Notes: generated by a model from the sequence alone, not told the origin. A stretch of DNA of 17,797 nt from an uncultured Eubacteriales bacterium (GCA_900553315.1 USCW01000018.1:1-17797); one strand, 5' to 3'; counted from the first letter of the stretch, positions 1 through 7,047 are shown. Numbers and translations: made by a program.

Positions 1-68
1 GAGGCGCTTCTCTTAGAGAAGCGGCCTCCCCCGGAGTTTCTCTGCTACAGAAGCGGCCTCCCCCGGAA
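1..68. repeat. Palindromic intergenic repeat (GCTTCTC/GAGAAGC family), truncated by window start
   Basis: Positions 1-12 (GAGGCGCTTCTC) pair with 16-28 (GAGAAGCGGCCTC) around a TTA loop, with a single bulge. A second, partial arm (AGAAGCGGCCTCCCCCGGA at 50-68) repeats 17-35 exactly. The same hairpin type recurs at 2229-2268, 10403-10446 and 10768-10797. It lies just upstream of the pyr promoter and may be the tail of a larger repeat block outside the window. It is non-coding as far as can be seen. Confidence 0.7.
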
Positions 69-76
69 ATTTCCCC

Positions 77-105
77 TTTACAAGCATCCCGTGAAGTGCT
101 ATACT
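77..105 (+). promoter_or_regulatory. Sigma-A type promoter of the pyrR-uraA operon
   Basis: A -35 box TTTACA (77-82) and a -10 box TATACT (100-105) are separated by exactly 17 bases. Transcription would start near 112, leaving a leader of about 150 bases that contains the PyrR-binding loop and terminator described next. Basis: direct reading against the consensus; no transcription data. Confidence 0.75.
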
Positions 106-126
106 ATGCGGCGGTAACAAGGCAAA

Positions 127-230
127 CCCTTTAAGGACAGTCCTGCGAGGCTGGGAAGGTGTGTGCGTTTCCGCATATGTGCGTGCGTAGAAATAACGCC
201 TCTCCCTGCTCGGGGAGAGGCTTTTCTTTT
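127..230 (+). promoter_or_regulatory. PyrR-responsive transcription attenuator (pyr leader)
   Basis: The segment 128-159 carries the conserved PyrR-binding loop. CCTT (128-131) pairs with AAGG (156-159), and CAG (138-140) pairs with CTG (151-153) around the conserved AGTCC...GAGGCTG apical sequence. About 40 bases downstream is an intrinsic terminator: GCCTCTCCC (198-206) pairs with GGGAGAGGC (213-221), followed by TTTTCTTTT (222-230). In the Bacillus-type mechanism, UMP-bound PyrR stabilises the loop (anti-antiterminator), allowing the terminator to form when pyrimidines are plentiful. The layout matches that mechanism exactly and explains control of the pyrR and permease genes that follow. 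Confidence 0.85.
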
Positions 231-262
231 AGCCGCAAGGGCGCGGCGAAGGAGGACGAAAG

Positions 263-816
263 ATGATTGGTGCTGGTATTCCTAAGGCGCAGTTGATGGA
301 TAGCGAAACTATGGCCCGCGTGCTGACCCGCATGGCGCATGAAATTATGGAACGGGCGGGCGACTTGCAGGACCTGATTCTGGTGGGTATCCGCCGCCGT
401 GGCGTGCCGCTGGCTCAGCGGCTGGCGGACGTGATTGAAAAGGTCGAGGGCGTTCGCGTGCCCGTGGGCGAACTGGATATTACCCTGTACCGCGATGACC
501 TGTCGAAGCTGTACGATCAGCCGAAGGTCAATAACTCTAAGCTGGATATGCCCATTACCGGCAAGACCATTATCCTCGTGGACGATGTGCTGTATACGGG
601 TCGTACCGCCGTGCAGCCATGGATGCGGTGATGGATCAGGGTCGCCCGGCCAAGATTCGCCTCGCGGTGCTGATTGATCGTGGACACCGGGAGTTGCCTA
701 TCCGCGCTGACTATGTGGGAAAGAACGTGCCTACCGCTCAGAGCGAGAAGATCGGCGTCCAAATGATGGAGGTCGATGGCGGCGACGGTGTGGCCCTCTA
801 CGACGCGGGTCGGTAA
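263..816 (+). pseudogene. pyrR: pyrR, bifunctional pyr operon regulator / uracil phosphoribosyltransferase, frameshifted
   Basis: PyrR binds pyr leader RNA in response to UMP and also has weak uracil phosphoribosyltransferase activity. The ATG at 263 is 7 bases after AAGGAGG. The first frame (263-631) gives the N-terminal two thirds, with the MAHEI segment typical of PyrR starts and the PRPP-binding loop TIILVDDVLYTGRT. It then runs into TGA at 629. The remaining third continues in another frame from about 617 to 816 (MDAVMDQGRPAKIRL, then RGHRELPIRADYVGKNVP). Only 11 bases separate the GRT codons from the conserved ATG GAT, where 12 are expected, so a single base is missing within 608-616. 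With that base restored the protein would be about 184 aa, the normal PyrR length. Either a real disabling mutation or a sequencing/assembly error is possible; conservation of the second part favours a recent event or an error. Confidence 0.9.
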
Positions 817-891
817 ATTTGCTGATTGCCGGGTATAACCGGTTATCATAGACACTTGATACTCAAGATGGGGAAGGGAGACGTTTCATCC

Positions 892-2211
892 ATGACTAAC
901 GCCAAGTTGAGTCCCGGAAAAATGCTTCTGCTGGGCTTCCAGCATGTTTTCGCCATGTTTGGCGCAACGGTGCTGGTGCCTACCTTGACGGGTCTGAGCG
1001 TCAGCGCGACGCTGCTGTTCGCCGGTCTGGGCACGCTGCTGTTCCACCTGCTGACCAAGCGGAAGGTGCCCGCGTTCTTGGGTTCCTCCTTCGCATTCCT
1101 GGGCGGCTACGCTGCGGTAAAGGAACTGGTGGAAAACAGCGGCACAGGCGCAAACTGGATTCCCTATGCGGGCATCGGCGTTGCGTGCGCGGGTCTGCTG
1201 TACGTGATCGTGTCCGTGCTGTTCAAGGCCTTTGGCCCCAATAAGGTCATGCGTTTCTTCCCGCCGGTCGTGACCGGCCCCATCATCATCTGCATCGGCA
1301 TCACGCTGGCGAACAGCGCCGTGAACAACTGCGCGTCCAACTGGTGGATCGCCATTCTAGCTGTGGTCATTGTGGTTGTGTTCAATATCTGGGGCAAGGG
1401 CATGTTCAAGATCATCCCCATCCTGCTGGGTGTGGTCGGCTCCTATCTGGTGGCGGCTCTGTGCGGTCAGGTGAACTTCACTAAGGTGCATGAAGCGGCT
1501 TGGATCGGCCTGCCCTTCGACTGGAAGGACACCACCTTCAGCCTGATGGGCAACGCGGACGGCTCGTTGGTGGCCTCTGCTATCGCCATGATGATGCCCA
1601 TCGCGCTGGCGACCATGATGGAGCACATCGGCGATATGTGCGCGATTTCCTCGACCGTGGAGCAGAACTTCATTGCTGATCCCGGTCTGCACCGTTCTCT
1701 GCTGGGCGACGGTCTGGCGACCACGCTGGCTGCTCTGTTCGGCGCTCCTGCCAACACCACCTATGGCGAGAATACCGGCGTGCTGGCGTTGACCAAGGTG
1801 TATGACCCCCGTGTGGTTCGTCTGGCGGCCTGCATTGCAGTCGTGTTCTCCTTCTGCCCCAAGTTTGCGGCGCTGGTGTCCTGTATGCCTTCCGCGACCA
1901 TCGGCGGCGTGAGTCTGATCCTGTACGGCATGATCTCCGCGGTTGGTGTGCGCAACGTTGTTGAAAATCAGGTGGACTTCACCAAGAGCCGCAACGTGAT
2001 TATCGCGGCGCTGATTATGTCCCTGTCTCTGGGTATCAACTTCTCCAAAGCGGGCGCAATCAAGTTCGCCTTGGGCAGCATTGACATCAGCCTGTCCGGT
2101 CTGGCGGTGGCCTCTCTGGTGGGCATTCTGCTGAACGCCATCCTGCCCGGCAACGACTACGTCTTCGGTGCGAACAGCCAGGGCGACACGTCCGTGAACT
2201 TCAAGGTGTAA
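892..2211 (+). CDS. uraA: Uracil permease (UraA/PyrP, nucleobase:cation symporter 2 family)
   Basis: This 439-aa polytopic inner-membrane protein is predicted to import uracil with a proton. It shows NCS2/UraA hallmarks: the opening GFQHVFAMFGATVLVPTLTG, a glutamate-containing MMEHIGD segment in the middle, NTTYGENTGVLALTKVYDP, and a later MPSATIGGVSLILYG segment. Length matches the family (420-440 aa). An upstream TTG (826) is in frame, but ATG 892 is preferred: it follows a GGGAAGGGAG ribosome binding site (871-880) at about 11 bases, and MTNAKLSPGKMLLLGFQH matches how these proteins begin. It lies 75 bases after pyrR in one PyrR-controlled unit, the usual pyrR-pyrP order. Specificity for uracil rather than xanthine is inferred from that context. 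Confidence 0.93.
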   Translation: MTNAKLSPGKMLLLGFQHVFAMFGATVLVPTLTGLSVSATLLFAGLGTLLFHLLTKRKVPAFLGSSFAFLGGYAAVKELVENSGTGANWIPYAGIGVACAGLLYVIVSVLFKAFGPNKVMRFFPPVVTGPIIICIGITLANSAVNNCASNWWIAILAVVIVVVFNIWGKGMFKIIPILLGVVGSYLVAALCGQVNFTKVHEAAWIGLPFDWKDTTFSLMGNADGSLVASAIAMMMPIALATMMEHIGDMCAISSTVEQNFIADPGLHRSLLGDGLATTLAALFGAPANTTYGENTGVLALTKVYDPRVVRLAACIAVVFSFCPKFAALVSCMPSATIGGVSLILYGMISAVGVRNVVENQVDFTKSRNVIIAALIMSLSLGINFSKAGAIKFALGSIDISLSGLAVASLVGILLNAILPGNDYVFGANSQGDTSVNFKV

Positions 2212-2228
2212 TTGAGGAGAGAGGAACT

Positions 2229-2268
2229 CCCGGGGAGGCGGCTTCTCTAAGAGAAGTCCCTTCCCGGG
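2229..2268. repeat. Degenerate copy of the GCTTCTC/GAGAAGC palindromic repeat
   Basis: CCCGGGGAGGCGGCTTCTC (2229-2247) forms an imperfect stem with the GAGAAG...TTCCCGGG arm (2251-2268). It starts 18 bases after the uraA stop. The downstream flank (CTCCCTCCCGACGAGTGGCTGG) resembles the flank of the copy at 10403 (CTCTCCCGAAGAGCGGCTGG), so the two share more than the hairpin. Confidence 0.6.
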
Positions 2269-2320
2269 CTCCCTCCCGACGAGTGGCTGGAAATAGACTT
2301 GTCTGTTCCTACCGGCTTGC

Positions 2321-2353
2321 GCTCCCATGTAACGTGGGGGCGTTTTAGTTTTT
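2321..2353 (+). terminator. Intrinsic terminator after uraA
   Basis: GCTCCCA (2321-2327) pairs with TGGGGGC (2335-2341, one T-G pair) around a 7-base loop, followed by GTTTTAGTTTTT. The position and T-tract suit termination of the pyrR-uraA transcript. Confidence 0.6.
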
Positions 2354-2555
2354 GGACCATGGTTGTGGCGGCTGATAGGCCTTTTGAAATTGTTTGATTG
2401 CTGCAGAAGATTTAGCTCCCCATTTTCCGTCTTCGATAAGCGCAGGCGAAACGGCTCATCTAGCTGTATGCCGTTGTCAAGGTGCTAGAGGCGGTTTCAA
2501 TTCTCCGGCTTGCCGCATCGTAGGTGTAGGAGACAGCACGACCGTAGGAAATAAA
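2345..2555 (-). pseudogene. Decayed coding remnants: YD-repeat-like and peptidoglycan-binding-like fragments
   Basis: No intact gene lies between uraA and the AT-rich gene at 2567. On the minus strand two short frames read like pieces of known domains. The frame at 2555-2460 gives YGRAVSYTYDAASRRIET before a stop, reminiscent of RHS/YD repeats. The frame at 2455-2345 gives DGKWGAKSSAAIKQFQKA plus a short proline-rich tail and a stop, close to the DGxxGxxTxxAVxxFQ pattern of type 1 peptidoglycan-binding domains. The two are in different frames and have no start codon or ribosome binding site, so at most they are debris of one or two surface-protein genes. Both matches are short, and the YD match is the weaker. 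Confidence 0.35.
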
Positions 2556-2566
2556 TGTGGTTTATA

Positions 2567-3208
2567 TTACCATGTGATGATTTCGGCATCCAGTTTATTT
2601 AATTCAAGATATTTTTGGGCAATGTTGAATGTGTCCAGTCCCCAATCTGGAATTTCTTGAGCCAAAATGTCGCTAAGCCCTGGAAATCCATCTGTTCCAA
2701 CCCCTGCACCTGGATATAATTCTTCATCAGAATTTTCAACGCAATGAACAGATGTCACAAACCAATCGGATTGATTATAAATCTCAAAAGATATGCTGAA
2801 CAAGCCAACAGTGTCATAGCCTTGAGCAAGATATAGTTGTTCATCTTTATCTTCAAATAAAGCATAAGAAGATATAGCAGAGGAACAGTATACCGTTCGC
2901 GATGATTCGTCTATATATTCCGATTTTATTATATAAGGTTCGAGTAGTATTGCCGTAGAATGTTCCCATAACACATTATACCAATCATCTAAATATGCAT
3001 ATTCAGAAATAAACCATGATCGCAATGCTTTCGATACTTTTGTTTGGATATCATCTGACATTAACGAATCCAATTCATAAGTAGGACAAGGCTTTTTTGA
3101 AATAAAGTCGTAATTATTTTCTCCTGCGTAAATAACTTCAGCAATTCCATCGAATGTACAACACCATCCAATGAGAATGGCACAAACTGCAGCTACAATT
3201 TTTTTCAT
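2567..3208 (-). CDS. Hypothetical secreted protein, AT-rich orphan
   Basis: This 213-aa protein was not recognised. It begins MKKIVAAVCAILIGW, a lysine-rich start and hydrophobic stretch fitting a Sec signal peptide; cleavage near residue 28 is a guess, and no lipobox is seen. The rest is acidic and rich in Tyr, Trp and Asp, with no further membrane segment and no motif I can name. The ATG at 3208 has an AGGAG site 8 bases upstream, so expression is plausible. Base composition differs sharply from its neighbours: 2821-2880 has 18 G/C in 60, against 31 in 60 at 1201-1260 inside uraA. With an ISL3-derived element on one side and gene debris on the other, this suggests horizontal acquisition. 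Function is unknown. Confidence 0.75.
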   Translation of the reverse strand: MKKIVAAVCAILIGWCCTFDGIAEVIYAGENNYDFISKKPCPTYELDSLMSDDIQTKVSKALRSWFISEYAYLDDWYNVLWEHSTAILLEPYIIKSEYIDESSRTVYCSSAISSYALFEDKDEQLYLAQGYDTVGLFSISFEIYNQSDWFVTSVHCVENSDEELYPGAGVGTDGFPGLSDILAQEIPDWGLDTFNIAQKYLELNKLDAEIITW

Positions 3209-3238
3209 ATTTATATCTCCTAATTTAATGATAAAGTT

Positions 3239-3585
3239 GGCTCTACTCCCGAATTAGTGGAAACGTGATTTAAAAGGGATCAGGAACCGGCAGTTCCAGT
3301 TTAGAACAAACAGTCAGCATGACGCCATGAACGCTCGGTGGGTTCATACCCGTAACGCTTTGTCGGACCACCACAGTGAGGACAGGCAATGTCTGCATCC
3401 TCCCGGATTCCGACATGGACATCAATCACGTTCTTCACAGGATTGAACTCAGCTCCTGTGATGTACCACGGCTCCTCCAGATCGAGTGAGCCTGCCAACA
3501 TACTTTCGAAGCCTTTAACCATCTTCATCACCCGTGGATGATTATACCATAATTATCGGGTTTCCACTAACTTTGGAGTAGTGCC
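3239..3585. mobile_element. ISL3-family-derived miniature element with terminal inverted repeats
   Basis: The ends are imperfect inverted repeats of about 26 bases: GGCTCTACTCCCGAATTAGT then GGAAAC (3239-3264), and, reverse-complemented, GGCACTACTCCAAAGTTAGT then GGAAAC (3560-3585). Inside on the minus strand is only the N-terminal part of an ISL3 transposase, so the 347-bp element looks like an internally deleted, non-autonomous derivative. A small hairpin (GGAAC 3283-3287 with GTTCC 3293-3297) follows the truncated gene. The flanks ATAAAGTT and GAAGTTTT are not an identical target duplication, so the insertion is old or the ends are slightly misplaced. Confidence 0.7.
3301..3531 (-). pseudogene. 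Truncated ISL3-family transposase (N-terminal zinc-finger part)
   Basis: The 76-residue fragment (GTG 3531, or ATG 3528) contains CPHCGG and RYGYEPTERSWRHADC, the zinc-binding N-terminal module and following WRHxD segment of ISL3 transposases. Full-length proteins are around 400 aa and carry a DDE catalytic domain, which is absent here: the frame ends at TAA (3301-3303) right after DCLF, close to the element's end. The fragment cannot transpose itself. A residual DNA-binding role at the element ends is conceivable but unsupported. No convincing ribosome binding site is seen. Confidence 0.8.
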
Positions 3586-3740
3586 GAAGTTTTCTTGCTT
3601 CATTGTGCAACATTTGAATCGCCTCTTTGACTCTATCTTACACCTTTTGTCAAGTTGTAACTTTATTTGATCGGACTGCTATAATTTTGGACGCATTTTC
3701 GGACATTTGACGCAAACATCCATGTATACACAGCCATGTA

Positions 3741-3781
3741 TAAAAATAAAAACCCTTGAGAACGTTGATTCTCAAGGGTTT
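3741..3781 (-). terminator. Intrinsic terminator of the tRNA operon
   Basis: A perfect 13-bp stem, AAACCCTTGAGAA (3750-3762) with TTCTCAAGGGTTT (3769-3781), has a 6-base loop. Read on the minus strand it is followed by TTTATTTTTA (3750-3741). It begins 6 bases past the CCA end of tRNA-Met. Confidence 0.9.
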
Positions 3782-3786
3782 CACGA

Positions 3787-3863
3787 TGGTGGCTCCGATA
3801 GGATTCGAACCTATGACACTCCGGGTATGAACCGAATGCTCTAGCCAACTGAGCTACGGAGCC
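3787..3863 (-). tRNA. tRNA-Met (CAT), elongator
   Basis: This is a 77-base cloverleaf on the minus strand with encoded CCA (complement of 3787-3789). The acceptor stem GGCTCCG/CGGAGCC has a normal G1-C72 pair. The D-arm is GCTCAGTTGGCTAGAGC, the anticodon loop is TTCATAC giving CAT, and the T-arm contains GGTTCGAATCC. The paired 1-72 position and TTCATAC loop distinguish it from initiator tRNA and from tRNA-Ile2 (usually CTCATAA). Confidence 0.93.
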
Positions 3864-3866
3864 ACA

Positions 3867-3943
<77 letters not shown>

Positions 3944-3993
3944 TCAAGACCGTTTCCGGTTTGCCGCTCGCCTTTACCGCGGCGACGTGATAT

Positions 3994-4063
3994 ATATTAC
4001 ACGAAAACGTTCTTGGTGTCAAGCCTTTTTTTAACTTTTTTTCAAGTTTTTTTGCAGCTTTTT
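3994..4063 (-). promoter_or_regulatory. Strong tRNA promoter with phased A-tract upstream element
   Basis: On the minus strand the -35 is TTGACA (complement of 4017-4022) and the -10 is TAATAT (complement of 3994-3999), with 17 bases between. Immediately upstream lie four A-tracts (T on the plus strand) at 4026-4032, 4036-4042, 4047-4053 and 4059-4063. Their centres are 10-11 bases apart, as in UP elements or curved DNA of stable-RNA promoters. The tracts run into the last codons of the esterase gene. Confidence 0.85.
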
Positions 4064-4841
4064 ATTTTGCCTCTTTTTCCGCCTTTCGGAACAGCTCGCC
4101 AACGGCGTTGGCAATGTGCTGGTGTTCCTTCGAGATGGTGCAGACGTGGGGCACCTCCTCTAAATACAGCACGCCCTTGCGCTGGCTGCTTACGCCATCC
4201 ACAATGACCTCTGCGCTGTCGGCGGAGATGGTTTCGTCCGCATGGGATTGTACCGCCAGAATGGGGCAGGTGACAGCGTACAGGTTCTGACGAGCCATGT
4301 GGATCAGCTTGGACAGGTCAGCCGCCGTCCGCGTGGGAAAGCAGGTGTAGCCGTAGTCGTAGCGCTGATCCAGCATGGCGGCACGCGCATCGTCGCCCTT
4401 CCAGTAGGTGGTCTTGATGAACAGGGAACCGATGCGCGCAAAGGGCATGGCTCGATTCTGCACCGCCATGGGCGCGGAGATGGGCGCAGCGGCGGTCAGG
4501 TGCATTTGCTCGGCCAGCAGCAGCGTCAGCACGCCGCCCATGGACAGGCCCGACACGCTGACGTATTTGCATTGATCCTGCATTTCGGCGGCGGCCATTT
4601 TCGCGGCTTGCAGCCAGTCCTTCCATGTGCATTTTGCCATGTCCTCCGGGTGGGAGCCGTGGCCGGGAAGATTGATGCCCCGCACCGTAAAGCCCTGATC
4701 CCGCAGGTGTTCGCCCAGCAGTCGCATATGGGCACAACTGCCGGTGAAGCCGTGGATCAGCAGCACGCCGTGCTCGTCGCCGGGAAAGTAGAAGGGCTGC
4801 GCCATGGGGTTGGAGAAATTTCGCTCAGGTCGATGTTCCAT
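4062..4841 (-). CDS. Alpha/beta-hydrolase, Est30-like carboxylesterase
   Basis: This 259-aa cytoplasmic serine hydrolase probably cleaves short-chain carboxyl esters or acts as a monoacylglycerol lipase; the substrate is not visible. The oxyanion-hole segment is HGFTG (residues 30-34), followed by LPGHG (58-62). The nucleophile elbow is GLSMGG with Ser100, and the best acid and base are Asp202 (ADETI) and His232 (VPHVCTISKEH), in the order and spacing of Est30-type carboxylesterases. The ATG at 4841 has GAGGTG just upstream, and the gene starts 9 bases after the trkA stop, so it is the third gene of the trk operon. No terminator precedes the tRNA promoter downstream; the intervening tracts are A-rich, not U-rich, on the sense strand. 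Confidence 0.88.
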   Translation of the reverse strand: MEHRPERNFSNPMAQPFYFPGDEHGVLLIHGFTGSCAHMRLLGEHLRDQGFTVRGINLPGHGSHPEDMAKCTWKDWLQAAKMAAAEMQDQCKYVSVSGLSMGGVLTLLLAEQMHLTAAAPISAPMAVQNRAMPFARIGSLFIKTTYWKGDDARAAMLDQRYDYGYTCFPTRTAADLSKLIHMARQNLYAVTCPILAVQSHADETISADSAEVIVDGVSSQRKGVLYLEEVPHVCTISKEHQHIANAVGELFRKAEKEAK

Positions 4842-4850
4842 GGAAGCACC

Positions 4851-5507
4851 TCATTTCTCATTGATTTTATCAATGTCGCTTTGTTTGCCGAGAATCAGCA
4901 GCACATCTCCTGCCAGCAGCTTCATGTCCGCGCCGGGAGAGACGAGAAATTCTTCGCCCCGGCGAATGCCGATGACGCTCACGCCCCAGTTCCGGCGGAT
5001 GTTTATGTCTACCAGCGTGCGGTTCAGCCACGCGTTCGGGCAGACCAGTTCCACAAGCGCGTATTCGCTGTTCAGCTCGATCATTTCAAGAAAGTTTGGG
5101 GAAACCAGCGACTTGGCTACGCGCAGACCCATGTCCCGTTCGGGATAGACCACGCGGTCTACGCCTACCTTGCGCAGCACCTTGGCGTGCAGCTCATCCA
5201 CCGCCTTGGTAATGACGCAGGGCACACCCGCCTCCTTGCACAGCACGCTGATGAGAATGGAATCGCGCACGTTGCCGGTAGCGACAATGGCCGCGTCATA
5301 GTTTCGCACGCCCAGCGCCTCCAGCGCCGCCTCGTCCGTCGCGTCTGCCTGTACGGCTTGGGTTACATAGGGGGCGATGTCGTCTACCAGATTTTCGTCC
5401 CGGTCAACGGCCAGCACCTCATGACCCAGCTTGTAGAGATTTTTTGCCAGACTGCTGCCAAAGCGGCCGATGCCCAGAACAAGAAATTGCTTTTGGTTGC
5501 TGCGCAT
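4851..5507 (-). CDS. trkA: TrkA/KtrA-type potassium uptake regulatory subunit
   Basis: This 218-aa cytoplasmic protein forms the gating ring beneath the TrkH/KtrB channel and binds NAD(H) or adenine nucleotides. The RCK_N Rossmann domain starts with GIGRFG (GxGxxG, residues 12-17) and has the acidic strand-2 end VDRDE (Asp35, Asp37). A TrkA_C domain fills about residues 140-218. With one RCK_N/TrkA_C unit it is KtrA-like in size, not the doubled TrkA of enterobacteria. The ATG at 5507 is chosen because MRSNQKQFLVLGIG is the usual start and AGGAAGG lies about 9 bases upstream; a longer in-frame extension would overlap trkH. Only 17 bases separate it from the trkH stop. Confidence 0.93.
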   Translation of the reverse strand: MRSNQKQFLVLGIGRFGSSLAKNLYKLGHEVLAVDRDENLVDDIAPYVTQAVQADATDEAALEALGVRNYDAAIVATGNVRDSILISVLCKEAGVPCVITKAVDELHAKVLRKVGVDRVVYPERDMGLRVAKSLVSPNFLEMIELNSEYALVELVCPNAWLNRTLVDINIRRNWGVSVIGIRRGEEFLVSPGADMKLLAGDVLLILGKQSDIDKINEK

Positions 5508-5524
5508 GAAACGATTCCTTCCTT

Positions 5525-6898
5525 TCAGCCGATCATGATTTTTTCTTCGGGGTATTTCAGATGATTCTTTGTGGCGTTCTGCTTGTGCGCCAGCGCGAGC
5601 GCCAACGTCAGCGGACCCACGCGGCCAAAGTACATCATCAGCATGAGCATGAGTTTGCTGGGCTGATGCAGCGCGGGTGTGCCGATGGCGGATACGCCGA
5701 CTGTGGCCATGGCGCTGGTACTTTCGAACAGCAGGTCGAGGAAGTCCTGCTCGTCCTGCTCGAAGAGGGTGATGACCATCGTTCCCGCCAGCAGCATACA
5801 CAGGCTGATAAACAGGATGGACAGCGCCCGACGCATCAGGTCGATGGGCAGACGGCGCTTCATCACGGTTACGTCGTCCTGACCGCGGACGACGCTCAGC
5901 ACCAGCAGAAACAGCACGCCCATGGTGGTGGTTTTCACGCCGCCGCCCGTGGAAGCGGGGGACGCGCCGATGAACATCAAAATGACCGACCACAGCTTGG
6001 AGGATTCCCGCATGGCCCCAAGGTCAATGGTGTTGAAGCCCGCCGTGCGCAGGGTCACGGATTGGAAAAAAGCGTTCAGCAGCTTGTCGCCGAAGGACAT
6101 GCCTTCTGCGCCCAGTGTGGCGGGATTGCTCCTTTCCAGCAGCAGGAAGCCCAGCGTACCGACGACCAGCAGCCCCAGCGATACCGTCAGTACCAGCTTG
6201 GCGTGCAGGGATAGACGGCGAAAATCGTGATGGCAATGGATACACTCAAACATCACCGAAAAGCCCAGTCCGCCCAATAGAATCAGCATACTGACGGTCA
6301 GCACGACCAGCGGATCATGGATGAAGCCCGTCAGGCTGGAAAAGTGCCCGAATAGGTCAAAGCCCGCATTGCAGAAGGCGCTGACAGCGTGGAACAGGCT
6401 GTAATAAAGCCCCTTGCCCCAGCCGTACAGCGGAACAAAGCGCAGACTAAGCAGCGCCGCTCCTGCCAGTTCGATGCACAGCGCCATGCCGCCATACCAC
6501 AGGGACAGGCGGATCAGCCCGGAAAGTGTGGCCGCGCTCATGGATTCGCGGATCATTACGCGGTTCTTCAGCGAAATACGCCGTCCCAGCAGCACCATCA
6601 CTAACGTGGCGAAGATCATGAAGCCAAGTCCGCCTGTCTGAATGAGCAACAGCAAAACGATCTGCCCGAATAGGGACAGTGTCGTTCCTGTATCCACCGC
6701 CACCAGCCCGGTGACACACACGGCGGAGGTTGCCGTGAAAAAACTGTTGAACAAGCCTATGCTTTCCCCGGTCGCGGAGGCTATGGGCAGGGACAGCAGC
6801 AGTCCACCCAGTAGGATCAGCGCCAGAAAACCGCCGGCCATGATGCGCTCCGGGCGAATAGGCTGCTGCCGCCAGTCCTGCTGCAGCGAGGCCGTCAT
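5525..6898 (-). CDS. trkH: TrkH/KtrB-type potassium transporter, membrane subunit
   Basis: This 457-aa integral membrane protein translocates K+ (possibly with Na+) together with the TrkA subunit encoded next. Four pore-loop repeats are visible, each with the filter glycine: TSAVCVTGL, SAFCNAGFDLF, VTLRTAGFNTID and TSAMATVGVS. The intracellular-gate region appears as GASPASTGGGVKTTT. Length fits KtrB (about 450 aa). The ATG at 6898 (MTASLQQDW) is preferred because AAGGAG lies 9 bases upstream; the in-frame ATG at 6907 directly abuts that site, and the TTG at 6946 sits inside the promoter. Confidence 0.94.
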   Translation of the reverse strand: MTASLQQDWRQQPIRPERIMAGGFLALILLGGLLLSLPIASATGESIGLFNSFFTATSAVCVTGLVAVDTGTTLSLFGQIVLLLLIQTGGLGFMIFATLVMVLLGRRISLKNRVMIRESMSAATLSGLIRLSLWYGGMALCIELAGAALLSLRFVPLYGWGKGLYYSLFHAVSAFCNAGFDLFGHFSSLTGFIHDPLVVLTVSMLILLGGLGFSVMFECIHCHHDFRRLSLHAKLVLTVSLGLLVVGTLGFLLLERSNPATLGAEGMSFGDKLLNAFFQSVTLRTAGFNTIDLGAMRESSKLWSVILMFIGASPASTGGGVKTTTMGVLFLLVLSVVRGQDDVTVMKRRLPIDLMRRALSILFISLCMLLAGTMVITLFEQDEQDFLDLLFESTSAMATVGVSAIGTPALHQPSKLMLMLMMYFGRVGPLTLALALAHKQNATKNHLKYPEEKIMIG

Positions 6899-6935
6899 GC
6901 CGATCATCTCCTTATGCATGTAAAGATTGACCTTT

Positions 6936-6964
6936 ATTATAGCCAAGGAGCCGCCGCTTGTAAA
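6936..6964 (-). promoter_or_regulatory. Promoter of the trkH-trkA-esterase operon
   Basis: On the minus strand TTTACA (complement of 6959-6964) and a perfect TATAAT (complement of 6936-6941) are separated by 17 bases. The start of transcription would be near 6929, about 30 bases before the chosen trkH ATG. It is divergent from the sigma-factor promoter. Confidence 0.8.
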
Positions 6965-7018
6965 GCATTCGGCGGCTTGCGAAAGCGGACAAATCGTGGT
7001 AAAAAGGAATAAATCAAA

Positions 7019-7047
7019 TGTAACGAAATAAATGGGAGCCTCGTCTA
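7019..7047 (+). promoter_or_regulatory. Probable ECF-type autoregulatory promoter of the sigma gene
   Basis: TGTAAC (7019-7024) and CGTCTA (7042-7047) are 17 bases apart. This is the kind of -35/-10 pair recognised by many ECF sigma factors in Firmicutes (TGTAAC with CGTC-type -10). No sigma-A boxes are obvious here. It lies 24 bases before the GTG start, as expected for self-activation. Confidence 0.6.

Noticed and set aside
1357..2328. Minus-strand open frame of 323 codons
   Set aside because: It is antisense to uraA, with a His/Gln/Arg-rich composition typical of shadows and no ribosome binding site.
2394..2660. Plus-strand open frame of 88 codons
   Set aside because: It overlaps the end of the AT-rich gene on the other strand, starts at a non-ATG codon and has no ribosome binding site.
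3231..3593. Target-site duplication flanking the ISL3-like element
   Set aside because: The adjacent 8-mers ATAAAGTT and GAAGTTTT are not identical; only a partial AAGTT similarity is present.
3655..3685. Possible plus-strand promoter (TTGTAA ... TATAAT)
   Set aside because: Spacing is 19 bases, the -35 is weak, and it would transcribe only the antisense of the tRNA genes.
4242..5564. Plus-strand open frame of 440 codons
   Set aside because: It is antisense to the esterase and trkA genes, which have clear family motifs and ribosome binding sites.
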